DNA from: Cytospora piceicola
Taxonomy: Eukaryota; Ascomycota; Sordariomycetes; Diaporthales; Cytosporaceae
Reading direction: 5' to 3'
Assembly (NCBI GenBank): GCA_023375675.1
Contig: JALQBC010000041.1
Location: 62,001-126,000, forward strand
Length of the DNA: 64,000 bases
Shown here: in pieces, positions 36,208 to 48,013 of the stretch
Position numbering within the stretch: the first letter of the stretch is position 1
Layout of the letters: each line of letters opens with the position of its first letter
Notes under the pieces: generated by a model
What the model saw: only the letters and a program-made list of their open reading frames with translations
The model's database searches: none
Told to the model about the DNA's origin: nothing
Translations under genes and position numbers: made by a program

Positions 36208-37242
36208 ATGGAGAAACGAGAAGTAGAGTTCAAGACCATTGATGGCCTCACATTGCGTGGGGATCTATACCCGGCCCCAGCATCAACGGGCAAGGTCCCT
36301 GCCGTAATTATCACACCCGGTGTATGTTCAGATACGCCCTGTTTCCCTCTGATACAATCTTCTAACTATCTCCAGTTCAACTGCGTCAAGGAGATGTTCG
36401 TCCCCGATGTAGCCGAGCACTTCCAAAAGGCCAACATCACCGCCCTGGTTTATGACCCGCGGACTCTCGGCCTCAGCGACGGCCTCCCACGCAACGACGT
36501 TGACCCGGCGCGCCAGGTCTCGGACTATTCGGACGCCGTCACCTACGTGAAGAGCCTTCCCGGGATAGACCCTTCGGCAGTGGGAATCTGGGGCATGTCC
36601 TTTAGTGGCGTTGTCGCCCTGTCCGCGGTTAGCCTCGACCCACGGATCAGCTTCTGCGTCGCCATTTGCCCCCTCCTTAACCTCGAGTACGAGGCTGCCA
36701 AGTTCCCACGAGTTCTGGCTAAACTTCAGAAGGACCGCGAGTCCCAGCTGGCTGGTAACCCGCCGCTTTACGTACCCGTGCTCACGGCCGAGGGCAAGAA
36801 TCCCGCCGGTATGGGGCTCGGGGCGGATAAGGAGGAGTTTGACTAGTGAGTAATCAGTTCACCAAATCGAGTTTCTGTCCATATCCATGTGCTGACCATG
36901 AGTTTGCTCATCAGTATGGTCAACGCAAAGATGCGCGGCGCCCCCAGGCATGAGAATCACACTACCCTCCAGACGTATTACAAGATCAAACTATGGCAGC
37001 CACAGGGCATCATGCGTTATTTGGACAAGACACCCGTCATGATGGTCGTTCCCGAGAACGATATGATCTCGCTGCCCGAGGACCAGATCGCCCTTCACAA
37101 CACCTTCCCGGAGCCCAAGCTGTTGCATGTTGAGCCTGGAAAGGGACATCTTGATGTACTAAGCGGCGAAACCTTTCCTGTGCTGGCGGACATGCAGGCC
37201 AACTTTATCAAGGATATAGCCTCTGGGAAGTTTGGAAAATAA
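36208..37242 (+). CDS. Alpha/beta hydrolase of the PKS cluster
   Basis: Exons 36208-36321, 36376-36845 and 36915-37242 give 303 aa. The first intron (54 bp) is in frame and would read through, but removing it yields the expected PGFNCVKE. It is a serine hydrolase of the dienelactone-hydrolase-like group: nucleophile elbow IWGMSFSGVVAL (Ser113), acid in VVPENDMISL (Asp244), His in GKGHLDVL (His273), and an oxyanion region at TPGFN. No signal peptide, so cytosolic. Placed head to head with a PKS lacking a release domain, it is a candidate for chain release or for cleaving an ester or lactone intermediate. The FSH1-type hydrolase at 46.3 kb is the competing candidate. ATG 36208 is chosen over the GTG directly before it. 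Confidence 0.85.
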
Positions 37243-37428
37243 CTGAGTAGGATACTCGTGGATGCGTCCGAGTCCCAGAGGGTGAAAAACTTCTATTGGA
37301 AAAAGCACATCTTGAGAGAAAGTAAAAGTCTATCCATAGGGTCACACAACCTGCGAAGAAACCAGTGGTGATGTTTCAAGTACATATGACGGTCTACCTT
37401 CGCTTCAGACCACCAGGCGCTCCTCGCC

Positions 37429-39352
37429 CTACCGAATTCGACAAAGTCTTCCTTCTGCGTCCTCAGCCCACTTGTCGCTGCCCACTGCCGTTCTTCCATA
37501 CATCAGCCCCAGTGGATCAACCTTCGCCTTGATTTCTGACAGCCGGCCGTAGTTCACCCCGTAGAACTCTTTCTGCCAGTTGGGCTGTTGGAAATTAGCT
37601 TCGTTGAGGTACGACCCGGAACCGGGCGTCGCCGCCTCGAGCAGCGGCATCACGGTGCCTGTGAGCTCGTCCTGGCGCGCGAGGGACTTCTCCCGCGGCA
37701 CCGTAAAGTCCCACGGGCTGACGGCGATGACGTGGAGGATGGATCTCCGCCATGTTGGGAAGACGGCATTGCGCGACGTGTTCACGTTGCCTGCGGCGCC
37801 CGCAAGCTCGAGGTTCGACGCTGTGAACGCTAGGTAGTAGTCGCCGTTGCTGGTGATGTCGCGGAACGCCGACATGAGCTTGTGCCGGGGGCCATCGCCG
37901 CCAAGCACTGTGGCACGTGGAATCAGGCGGCCACCAGTCAGCTGGGCGATAGGGTAGCGGCCTAGGGGCATAGGGCCAAAATAGTAGTCCATATGCTCGT
38001 AGTAGCTAGCGGAGCTAGTGTTTGCCAGCTCATAGGTGATGCCTGCTCCATCGAGGTATTTCGTGAACGAGGCGAGCGCGTCGGAGATGTAGGCGCCCGT
38101 CTGGTCTGGGGCGGTGGCCGCGTAGAAGCCGAAGCTGATGTTGGTCAAGCTGTAAGTAAGCGTGATACCTTTGTCCACGATAGGTGCCAGCTCGTTGGCG
38201 TGGAAATGGTCAACTACCTTCCACAGCGCGTCGAGTGATGCCTTGGTGTTGTCGGCCGCGATAATAGTCAGGTTTGCGCCCCCAACGGGACCGTCTTTAT
38301 GGATCCGGGAGGTCATGGACAGCACCACACCGTATGTACCGCCACCGCCGCCACTGAGGGCCCAGTACAGATCTGCATGGGGGCCGTCTGGGGTAGCAAT
38401 AAGGTGCTCGCCCGTTGGAGTCACGACTTCCCATTCCAAAACGTTGTCGGCGCCCATGCCATATTTTGACTGCAGTGGCGAATGTCCGCCCCCTTGGCTA
38501 TACCCGCCTGCCAGGCCAACCGTTGGGCACTCACCACCAATGAAGCGATATCCGAGGCTATAGGCGGCTTGGTATACCTCGCCGGCAGTCATTCCCGCTC
38601 CAATCTTCAGGGCGGGCCCGTTATACTGCTTACTCGTGTACTGGGGAATCAAGGTTGAGCCTTTGAGTTTAGCCGTCCAGAAGGCAAGGGAGCCCTTCCC
38701 AGTTGACTTTCCGAAATAACTGTGAGGTAGAGACAGGGCCATGGTCAGATACGAGAACAAGACGCAAACAACTTGAAATTGTGCCAAAACTTACTCGTGG
38801 CCTGTATTCTTAACCACAACGCGAACATTGTTAGCCTTGGCGAATTCAAAGCCAGAGATGATGTCTTCGGCCTTAGAGACGTTGATAGAATACGAGGCAA
38901 AGTTGCCAAGAGTGCATGATGAGTTGATCGGTGTGAATGGATTGCATGTCTCGTTCGTCTGCCAATAAGGGGCATCGAACTCGCCAGGAGTGTACATGCT
39001 ACAATTTGGAAAGTGTTCGCCAGTCAGTATTTCGATTCCACCACGACCGGAACGCAACGGAGCCACCCTATTATTTGTTGGTAACTTACTGAGTCTCGGG
39101 AAGGTCCCAGTTTGTCTTCAGCTCGTTGCAAGACGACTTGTTATAGTCATGGCCGTGGCATACACGGGCCAGGGGATTTGTGGCAATCAAGCGACCTTGG
39201 ATGGTCGAATTCAAACGATCCCATTGTCCGGCCGAGGGCCAGCACGTGTCTCCGGGGATGCACCTGCAGCGAGGGCCTGATGATATTGACGATCCAGAAA
39301 CAACGCTTATGGCTGTCAGGATCGTGAATATCATAAGTTCAAGAGGAGCCAT
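37429..39352 (-). CDS. Secreted BBE-like FAD oxidase 1
   Basis: Exons 39352-39090, 38998-38795 and 38719-37429 give 585 aa. Family: berberine-bridge-enzyme-like (FAD_binding_4 plus BBE domain), as found as tailoring oxidases in many fungal clusters. A hydrophobic leader (LMIFTILTAISVVSG) indicates entry to the secretory path. The PP-loop half contains VVKNTGHDYFGKSTGKG, with His155 as the 8-alpha-histidyl flavin anchor, and GGECPTVGLAGG, with Cys220 as the second (6-S-cysteinyl) anchor, so FAD is probably held by two covalent bonds. The C-terminus has the family NEANF and FYGVNYGRL motifs and ends GRLCRIR. Such enzymes oxidise alcohols or allylic positions using oxygen, and some drive ring closures. 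A paralogue lies at 51.4 kb without introns. Confidence 0.88.
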
Positions 39353-40060
39353 CTAGTTGAGGTTGTGGGCCAGCAGACGAAGAGGTTGCAAATGTACCTA
39401 TTGCAGGATGAGAGAGATGGCTTAGAGAGATGTTCTAACGTGCCTTAATATCGTGAAATCAGCTCTGGCATCCTCCTTTCTATATGTCGTGAATCTTCGA
39501 CTACAGCAACAGCCCCTAGACGCTTACCTTGCCATCCCAGTGAGCATGTATCGCCGTGGGATTCTCAGGGCATGGCCTCTTAGGTCAGATTCCTTGATAC
39601 TAATCAACGATGACGCCTTGACTTGGAGTCCATGGCCGCAAAAAGCCCGCCCCCAGCGGCGCAGCGTTGTGAGAATCCTCTATGATCCCGTTGGTTTGGT
39701 TTTCACTCTACTTAGATGCAGGGCTGACACCAGAACTTCCACTCCGGCTCAGCCGGCGCCCCAGCAATCCTGGCATGCTGAAGTCGAAGCCTGTTTGTAA
39801 CTTGAATTAGAGACAAGAAAAGACCACAACTGTGCCACCTCGTCAGCCCAGTGTCAGCCCTGGGAACCCCTTGTGGAAGGTATCTCATAACTCCTTGGAG
39901 ACCTCTGCTCATTTACTTACATGACGGCTGTATTCCCCGCCCGAGGTTGAGGGCTACTGACCCTGACATAAAGCCACATGACTATTGGATGGTGGTTCGG
40001 AGTTCCATCCAGGAGTTCGAGAGAGATGTCACTATGTACTGTAGCGGGAATTCGTGGGTC

Positions 40061-40520
40061 TTAGCAATGGTTGTTCCCCAAACATACGATTACAGTATAG
40101 CCAATCGTTAGCCTGGGAATAACCGTTGTCCAGAAAATAACCGTTGTCATTTTCTCACCTTAATAAATCGCTTCGGGATTAAAACTGGCTGACTTAGAAT
40201 TTGCATACCGTCTTCCTTTGCCTAGGGGAATCGTTTAGAAATAGTGTTGCTTTAAGATACGAAGTAGATTCTCAAGGTTTAAATGACTGATTAATCACTC
40301 TAAGAGAGAGAGAGAGAGAGATGCCGGCGTACCTTCCTTTCGATCATTTCAATGTTGACCTTATTACGGAGAATAGAGGGAAGGTACGAAGACCTCAGGG
40401 TAATCTGAGCCAATCAAACCAGGCTATCTTAAGCGTTGTCAGGAAAACAACCGTTGTCTATACTGTAATCGTATGTTACCGAGCAATGGTTGTGCCTGTT
40501 AATAACCGTTATTATTCCCT
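40061..40520. mobile_element. MITE-like inverted/direct repeat structure
   Basis: A 19-bp sequence ACATACGATTACAGTATAG at 40082-40100 recurs as its exact reverse complement at 40457-40475. Outside and inside these arms are copies of ATAACCGTTGTC (40119 and 40137, tandem), ACAACCGTTGTC (about 40447) and AATAACCGTTATTATT (about 40501). AGCAATGGTTGT is repeated directly near 40063 and 40481. A (GA)n tract sits between (40303-40321). The structure resembles a short non-autonomous element with subterminal repeats, but I cannot fix its ends or a target-site duplication, and it encodes nothing. Confidence 0.4.
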
Positions 40521-41533
40521 AGGTTGGGCCGCAGCAGTAGGCTTTAGTATCGGCAATTCTCATCTATAGCACATGTACGGTTTGGGAGCCATATCCATTG
40601 GCGGCCACTGTGGAGGGAGAGGGAGATTACAAAGTGTGTTGAACTCTCGGTGGTATCTTCTGATCTGCCTGTACAAAATAGTTGGCGCCTTAACTTGGGC
40701 TTTATTATTTTGGACGTCTTGGATTACATGCTTATGTGGCCTGGGCTAGAAGCTTACTGTTTTCGCGAAGGCTGATCTATTGAACCCAGCGTTCACTTGT
40801 CTACCGAACAAGCTATACCCAGGGAGTATAGAACTCCAATCAGTTAGAAATATTCCAGTAGTCAAAGCACGGTATTGATTCAATGTTAGAAAAACGCGTA
40901 TGCTATAAGCTACTATAATCAGTTAACTTTTACACGTATGACCTTTAGTGTAATAGCTAATGTTGAAAACAAAGTTAGGCCAGAGAAGTGAATGTACTCA
41001 ACAGGCCAGTTAATTAGTGCTATATCAACTTATTTCTGTGCACTTCGGTAAGGAGATAATTTGCTTTACGTAGAATTACGTACGTTGTCAGCGTTTACCG
41101 GGCTGAAAGGTAGATTTAATGATAATTTCTCCCGATCTCTAGGTTCCCTTTGTGCGATAACGCATGCAAGTAAGATTTTGGGACATGTGGAGCTGATGCT
41201 CGATACATTCCTAGGTATATATGTCGTTGTTTGAGTACCTCAAGCTAAGCGACTTGTCCAAATCCAGGGGCATCATCCGAAGGTGCAGTGTGTCAACTTA
41301 CTAGCATTCATTGGTCGAGATTCCAACAGGATTCTCGGATGGTCTAGGATCCTGGAAGCGAAGCTGTGTACGTGATCACCGTCTTACTGTATGCTTAAGT
41401 CCGGGAACATGCCTTGATCTTCATGAAGGGCCGATAGAGAGGGGGAAGGAGTCGGAGTGCATGTACCCAGGTATTGCCTACCCTAAGGTAGAGTTCATTG
41501 ACCGCCCCGTTTTTTGAAAGCTCTCTCGCGGCA

Positions 41534-41540
41534 TATAAAA
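41534..41540 (+). promoter_or_regulatory. TATA-like box of the regulator gene
   Basis: TATAAAA about 95-100 bp upstream of the ATG at 41635. Confidence 0.4.
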
Positions 41541-41634
41541 TCGATCGGCCGTGGCTGCTGAACCTTACGTGTTTGACACTTGTTACCCTTCTAGGCAAGC
41601 TTACGGGGACAGAAACGTTACTCAGCGAAACATC

Positions 41635-43238
41635 ATGGATCAAATAGAGCGTCGAAGACTGCAGAACAGGAACTCACAACGAAGATTCAGGAGTAAGTGT
41701 CGGACGCCTTTCAACCTTAGTTCTGTTTATGGCCGTCTCAATCTTCGTGCCTTGCCATTTTTGACACACATGATGAGTGATTAGGCAAGAAAGATTCCCA
41801 AAAAGAAAGAGTGGGAAAATCTGACCAAGAACCGAGGACAGCGGACATTGCGACGGACATCGGAGGCCCAGCGATTCAGCCACGCCCAACGTCGAGCCAC
41901 GAAGAGGCAACTCAGACCTGGACAAGGAGACCTACCCCGAGCCTCAATCCGGACTTGGTTTCGGCACAGTCACAGTCAGAATCACTTTCACACCCACAGT
42001 GCGAGTACCAGGACTTCCATCAGCATGTTCAAGGCCATGAGCTCGGCAGAACGACTAGAAGCAACAACAGCAACAACGTCAGTAACGTGCTCGCTACGCC
42101 CCCATACTCCATCTCTGGGGATGATCACTTGTCCAATTACGCGCAGTATCAGTTCCAAGACTCATCAGTACCTCTGATGCCTCGACCACAGTAAGTTGAT
42201 TGGTTGGACCTGCCGTTGCTCCCAGTCCACACTCGGAATTCTTAGTGCACGCCATCTGTGTGTGTGTTTTCATTTTCCGTAATAATTGATGTATTGACAC
42301 ATGAAACACTCGGCAGATCATCAATACACCAACTGGATATCCTTACAGACTTCAACTCAGCATCCGTTATGGCTCACAACAATGGCGAGCCGTGGACGCC
42401 GCATAGGCCATCAGCGGAGTTGTTGAGCAACAACGGGTCTTTGACGAGGAACACTGATGGGTTCTTCCCGCCTATACAGAGCATCGACAATGGTGGCAGT
42501 GTTTCCAATAGGACTGGGGCTCAAGGTCACTGGTCATGCCCCCCCACGAGTGCGACCTCGGGCGAGTATTCACAGGCACGAACACAGGCACAGTCACATC
42601 GTGGTCCTGACTTGAGCCGTATGGCGTCCAGCCACCATGACAGAGGCTCAACACACGGCCGTGAAACAGCGTCACATATTTCGCCGCCTGTACGTTCATT
42701 TCTGGAAACCACAAGCTCACGGTCTCTGCAGCTTGGACCCAAACTAACTGCTCGTTCATGAATGCAGATTCAGCGAGCGACATTGACAGCAGCAAGCTCT
42801 CGCCACGGCAGCATCACCACCATGATAGACGACCTTGACAGCCAGATAGACGACACTGAACCACCAAATGCAGAACGAGGCGACTCTCGCAGGGACATCG
42901 ACTACGACGACGAAAATGACGACCAGTCTTTCCAGGGCTCGCTGCACATAGCGGCAGAGCTCGGCCACGAGAGCATCGTCGGCATGCTTCTCGCTGCCGG
43001 AGTCGCGGCCGACGAGCCCGATAGCGAGGGATACACGCCCCTGCACCGTGCGGCGCAGAGCCGAAGGCTGAACGTCGCACTGAAGTTGCTAAAGAACGGC
43101 GCAGACCCAAATTTGGTGAACAAGGCGGGATGGACCCCTGTACACTTTGCGGTCTCGACAGGGTCTCCGGAAATGCTGGATCTCCTGGTTCGACATGGGG
43201 GGGACTTGGCCAAGAAGGCAAGACGGGTCGGCGGATGA
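41635..43238 (+). CDS. TOXE-type basic/ankyrin transcription factor
   Basis: Exons 41635-41692, 41785-42190, 42317-42689 and 42768-43238 give 435 aa. Residues 5-18 are a bZIP-type basic region (RRRLQNRNSQRRFR), matching the fungal AP-1-like QNRxxQRxFR DNA-contact pattern; no regular leucine heptads follow it. A long low-complexity middle rich in Ser, Gln, Asn and His leads to three ankyrin repeats near the C-terminus (GSLHIAAELGHESIVGMLL, GYTPLHRAAQSRRLNVALKLL, GWTPVHFAVSTGSPEMLDLL). Basic region plus ankyrin repeats without a zipper is the layout of TOXE of the HC-toxin cluster and Apf2 of the apicidin cluster, both pathway-specific activators. By position it should activate this cluster. 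The last repeat ends abruptly (HGGDLAKKARRVGG), shorter than I would expect. All splice phases agree. Confidence 0.85.
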
Positions 43239-43779
43239 TCTTATGAGTGTAGTGAAGGGTACACATGACAATACTAGAAATGAGTTTATAGACTAGATTG
43301 TAGGGAAGATTTTGACGGGCAGAGCCTTGCACAATCATAGATACATGGGTGCTATACGAGTTGATATACCAGTCGGCACATACCCTGGTGCAATAAACGC
43401 AAGTGTCCCATACAAGTAGGATGTCCAGCTTATGGACTGCGTCATCAATGGCAATCCGCAAATCGGGGATATTTTCGCGGCTTAATCCATCGAGAATTCA
43501 AAAGCACCGCGCATTGCAGTGATACTATCAACACGGCAGTCAACTCCCGGGCTCTGTACGGGACCCATTAGCCCACCTCTTTGAGTTCTATTAATTTCAA
43601 ACCGTGCTCAACATGAAATAGGAACGCGGACTTCGTATTGAGTAACTCAACTTTGGTATTACCAGAATTGTGCTGGAATAAATTGCGAGGAACGCAATTG
43701 AACATACTCGGGATGTTTTTAATCATGTCCATAGAAAGTCTGATACTACACAACCAAACAATATATCAGCTGATACCTT
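43239..43779. other. Convergent spacer
   Basis: 540 bp between the stops of the regulator and P450-1; expected to hold the two 3' untranslated regions. No gene seen. Confidence 0.5.
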
Positions 43780-45768
43780 CTACTTAACTACTACCTTTAC
43801 CCCCTCGATTTTCGGGTCCGGAAATGGGATGAAATAATCCGCCTTCATATCCACCGCGTCCCGAGTGGTCTCGAACAGCTCAAAGTCACACCGTCTAAAT
43901 ACCACCGCCAGAGTGATGAACAGCTCCGCCCGGGCCAAATTCATCCCGAGGCACATCCGCGGGCCTCTCCCGAATGGGATGAGGTACTCGCTCAGCAGCT
44001 CCCCGTTCTTGGCTCGGAGAGGCTCCGACTTCGTCGAGTCCGCCACCGCTGCTTCTCCCTCGGCATCTTCCACCATCGGCGGTAGCCAGCGCTCGGGGCG
44101 GAATTCATGGGGCGCCTCCCATACGGCAGGGTCCGTGTGAGTGTAATAGGTGGTCATGCTGAAATAGGCGCCCGCGGGGATCACATGGTCTTTGTAATGG
44201 ACAGGCCCGCGGCGTGACTTGCGAATGGTGCGGGACGAGATGCCGATTGTCAATCGCAAGGTCTCATTGATGACGGCGCAGAGGTAGGGCAGGGCTTCCA
44301 GCGTGGCCAGAGGCGGGGTGACACGTGGGTCAGGAAAAACGGTTTCGAGCTCGGACAAGAGCCTGGACTTGATCTGGGGGTCGTCCAAGATCCAGAAACA
44401 AGCCTTGGTCAGGGCCGTCGCGGTGGTCTCTACGCCGCCTCCAACTAGAGACCCGGCTGTGGGACTGTTAGTCGCCATCCGAGAAAGTCTGACAGAGGTT
44501 CTGGTCGCTCACCTTCGTGCTTGAGACGTTCGACGGTTTTTTCATTCGCAGGCAAGTCTGAGTTGAGCAATTCACTGAAAACAGTCTTGTGTGCCACGTC
44601 TTTGTGCGAGTTATTGACACCCGACTTGATAGCGCGGATCTGGTCTTCGATTTCCTGCGGTGTTGTTGTCAGGCTCGAAGCAGTGTGGCACGATGTGGAC
44701 ATTGAGGCACCTGGGTGACAAGTTGGGGGGGGGGGGGGGTTGTGAGACTTTCAATCTCTTGCACACACCTTATGAAAAGCAAACACGGCGCCCATGGTAG
44801 GATTCATAGCCTTGGCCCAAGACTGGGGTAGAGATTGCAATAACGACCGGAGCCAGGGGAAATGGCCCATCGTGTGCAATGTGGTCGCCAGCTCCCTTGC
44901 TGCATTAGTGAACGGGGCCCTGAAGTCGGGATACTCCATATAGTCGAAAGAACGAGCGAAAGTGTAATAGGTGATCGCATCGAAAGTCAGGGCAGTGAAG
45001 CAGTAATTCAATACCACCGGTTTAACATCATCGCCGACCTTGTATTCAGTCTCCAGACGGTCACAGAGTCGCTGAGCCTTGCGGGCGATGAAGTCTGTGA
45101 TTCCACCGATTTTCTGCTTGGAGAAGAACGGGGCGACAGCTGAGCGGCGAGCACGGTGACTATTCATTCCGACCCAGGTGTTAACAAGATGAGTAGATAT
45201 TGCTACCGGCAGTCACGAGAATGGCGTCCTCTCATTGATGAATCAAGGGCTTGTGGCCGTACATACTGATCATGCTCGATCGTGTCGAACGTTGAGTGGG
45301 GAATGCCGAATCGGTACTTCCACTCAATCTTCTTGTCGAATTGAGAGTTACCCGCGAGCAGGATCTTGCTGAAGTCTGGGTCTGCAATATGGACCTCCCA
45401 CGGATTGATGCGCACAATGGGGCCTGAGTTTGATCGTTAATCTCAACCCAAGATCATAACAGACACACTTTAGTGAACAAAGGCTCACCATATTTAGCAT
45501 GCCAGTCTGCCAGCTTGAAGATCAGATGTCCGCCCTTAAAGACATCATAGTACGTCTCGACCCATCCCGAGATAGCTGCAAGCCTATCACCAGGGATGTT
45601 GGCCAGAGGGCTGAAGTACAGTCGGTAGAGGCAGAGTCCCGCACACCAGAGAAATAAGGCCGCAATACCGGCGATTATCTCAAATTGAAAGACGGGCAAC
45701 GGCAAAGCCTCCACCTTTCCAGCAAGGTCCAAATCTGAGAGATGTTCCAAACCTCTCTTCAGAGCCAT
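43780..45768 (-). CDS. Cytochrome P450 1
   Basis: Exons 45768-45489, 45423-45267, 45159-44769, 44654-44513 and 44456-43780 give 548 aa. Membrane-anchored monooxygenase of the endoplasmic reticulum. Seen: N-terminal membrane segment EIIAGIAALFLWCAGLCLY (about 30-48), I-helix AGSLVGGGVETTAT with the Glu-Thr pair for oxygen activation, ExxR in VINETLRL, FRPERW, and the haem loop FGRGPRMCLGMNLA with the thiolate Cys at about 492. The family is that of trichodiene-oxygenase-like and other cluster P450s. Intron 1 (after WHAKYG, phase 1) is at the same place as in P450-2 at 57.4 kb, so the two are related. Intron 3 contains a run of 15 G. Exon 3 start (HHRARRSA) is inferred from family sequence; other junctions are clear. 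Regiochemistry cannot be predicted. Confidence 0.88.
44725..44739. repeat. Poly-G tract in P450-1 intron
   Basis: Fifteen consecutive G on the plus strand inside the 114-bp third intron of P450-1. As a homopolymer its exact length may be a sequencing estimate. Confidence 0.7.
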
Positions 45769-46309
45769 GGTGCAACTGGATCAGAACTTGGACTTCGAGT
45801 TACACAAAACAAGGTGGCCAGCTGTACGGGCGGTGAACAAACGATATACACCCTGCCGAATCAACACGGGGGTGGATGTGAGTGTGAGCAGTAAAGGGAC
45901 CTGCGGCCATCAAGAACTCTGAACACATACCAGGGGCCAGTCAGGGGTAGGTGGCAATCTGTATGCAGCTGGTAATTAAGTCACTTGTGCTTGTGTTAAT
46001 CGCGCTGAAGTTTGTGACACGTTATAAGTCCATATAAGCTGACTGCATAAGTACCGATGTGGCAATCCCCGATGTAAAACGCTGCAAGCAGGACTTTAGA
46101 TGCATTGACATACACAGGCAAGTACTACATGAAGTGATATGCGCGAAAGATTGGCATCCCTGGATAAGTTCTGCTGCAACGTTGGCTCCTACATACCTCG
46201 CTCCGATCCCCGCTAACATAAAGCAGGAAGATGTGATCGCCAATACTGCGAAATACCTCCATTGGGAAACCCCAGGTTCCTCTTGCCCGTCAATCATCAG
46301 ATCCCAGCC
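45769..46309. promoter_or_regulatory. Divergent promoter, P450-1 and FSH1 hydrolase
   Basis: A 541-bp spacer between divergent start codons, short enough to act as a shared bidirectional promoter. No specific motif assigned. Confidence 0.45.
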
Positions 46310-47218
46310 ATGCCTCTCAGTATCCTGTGCCTTCACGGGCAGGGGGTGAACTCGGCCATCTTCAAGTTACAGACCGGTGAGTAGCCAGGTAGCTGCCGTC
46401 GGCCGACCACATTCCGCGGTCGCTAACATTCATTGCAATTAGAAGACATCCGTGGCATGCTATCCCCAGACTACCAGTTCTTTTTCTTCGACGGGCAATA
46501 CGAGTGCGAGCCGGCACCGGAGGTGGTTGACTTTTTCCCGCCCCCCTATCTGACCTGGTACACAACACCCACAACCCAGAAGGTAGCAGATGCCCACCGC
46601 CAAGTCTGCCAAATTGTCGAGCGGCATGGTCCTTTTGATGCGGTGATGGGCTTTAGTCAGGTATGCATGAGATCCCACGGCTTACTTGGTGTTCAATCTG
46701 TCTCACTCTTGTGCAACCAGGGCGCAGCAGTGGCAGCTTCATTAATGCTCCACCAAGAGCTGGACCAACAGCAGCCGCCCATGTTCAAGGCAGCCATCTT
46801 CATCGCCTCACCCGTCCCTTTCTCCTCCAAGACCAACGTAGGAATCGACGCCCGCAAGTACTTTGGCATAAGCGAGACGCCCCGCAACGAGCACAACAGG
46901 CCGACGTCGATACCAGCCCACCTGGTGACGGATGCAGCATACCTGCGGAACCCGGCACAGCTGGGGGAGCCGGGGCCTTGCGAGGACGTGCGGTACCAGA
47001 TGTTTCACCCGACTACAGACGCAGTCCGGATACGCGTGGCGACGGGCCACGTCTACGGAAGTCGCGACAAGTGGTTCCACCATAGCAAAGACCTGGAACA
47101 GCTGTGCCGGGAGGATGTGCGTACGGTGTTCCAGCACGATGCGGGTCATGAAGTGCCTCGTGCTTACACGGAGGAGATCTGTGACTTGATCGAGACGGTG
47201 CTTTCCAAGATAGACTAG
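46310..47218 (+). CDS. FSH1-type serine hydrolase
   Basis: Exons 46310-46376, 46443-46660 and 46721-47218 give 260 aa. Compact cytosolic serine hydrolase of the FSH1 family (related to LovG-type thioesterases that release chains from fungal HR-PKSs). Seen: N-terminal MPLSILCLHGQGVNSAIF, where HGxG forms the oxyanion hole; nucleophile MGFSQGAAVA (Ser94, split exactly after Gln by intron 2); acid in HVYGSRDKW (Asp211); His in FQHDAGHEVP (His238). The length fits the family. In a cluster whose PKS has no thioesterase this is the most likely off-loading enzyme, by analogy to LovG and the brefeldin thiohydrolase. It shares a short bidirectional promoter region with P450-1. Confidence 0.87.
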
Positions 47219-48013
47219 TTTAGTGTATATATGTATGTGATCAAGATTATAAAAGTCCCAGGGAATCAACCTTGGAAGGAGCCGATCAACACATGCGGGC
47301 CCCCACGCAGCTCAAGGCAAGTATCGTATGTACTAATTATAGTGTTGACTCCCCATGTAACTTACGGCCCATCCACGAGGATTGTATGCTATCGATGGGT
47401 CATATTTTACATGGCGGTAAGAGGTTGCATATATTAATTATTAATCCCACCACTAGATGTGTACCGGTATGTTCTATCAAGGGTTCATACTATATAAGGA
47501 CATGCTATAGGGGGTCACTACTGTAATCACAATCCTTCTTTACCGGGTATTGATCCATCTATGTACTGATAATCATACCGCATACCTAGGTAGTCATGTT
47601 GAGGTCGATCGGATCGGGCACATGTGCAGGTAGTCCAAGGAGGCACTGCAAAGTGTCATCCGCTAGATTTATAAGCCCATAAAAGATGACCCAATTAGAA
47701 CTGATTGAAATAATCAGAAGTACCGGTACAGATGCAAGCAATTTGGCCAGACAACCCTTGTGTGACACGTCCCCGAGGGAGGGTGTCAAAGACATGCAAG
47801 CCCTGAAACCCCTCGTTTGGCCTGATCACCGCATTGGTAAGCACCTAAGGACCTAAGTAAGTACCTTGGGCACCTATCACCCTGTTTGTACCGCACGGTG
47901 ATCTCCCGGGTGACCCCGAAACAAACAACTCTAGCCTGCCGCACCCGTCGCAACATCGCATCATCGAACCACCACAGCTTCGCCAATTCACACCTCCTCT
48001 GGAGACGCTCGCC
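47219..48013. other. Intergenic, MFS promoter
   Basis: 795 bp between FSH1 hydrolase and MFS genes, both on the plus strand. It holds the hydrolase 3' end and the MFS promoter, with no gene recognised. Confidence 0.5.

Larger units (their letters stand above)
39353..41634. promoter_or_regulatory. Divergent spacer, oxidase 1 and regulator
   Basis: 2.3 kb between the start codons of FAD oxidase 1 and the ankyrin regulator. It contains promoters at both ends and a repeat structure in the middle (40061-40520). No protein-coding gene recognised; the remaining frames are short. Confidence 0.4.

Noticed and set aside
43195..43238. Frameshift at the G-run near the end of the regulator
   Set aside because: The current frame reads HGGDLAKK, as an ankyrin repeat should, across the G-run, so the run itself is not the cause of the short end.
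47901..47910. TOX-box-like ATCTCCCGGG before the MFS gene, with near matches at 51144-51153 (minus) and about 19188
   Set aside because: Each differs from the ATCTCNCGNA consensus by one base and none was seen in the PKS promoter, so a shared regulator site is not supported by eye.
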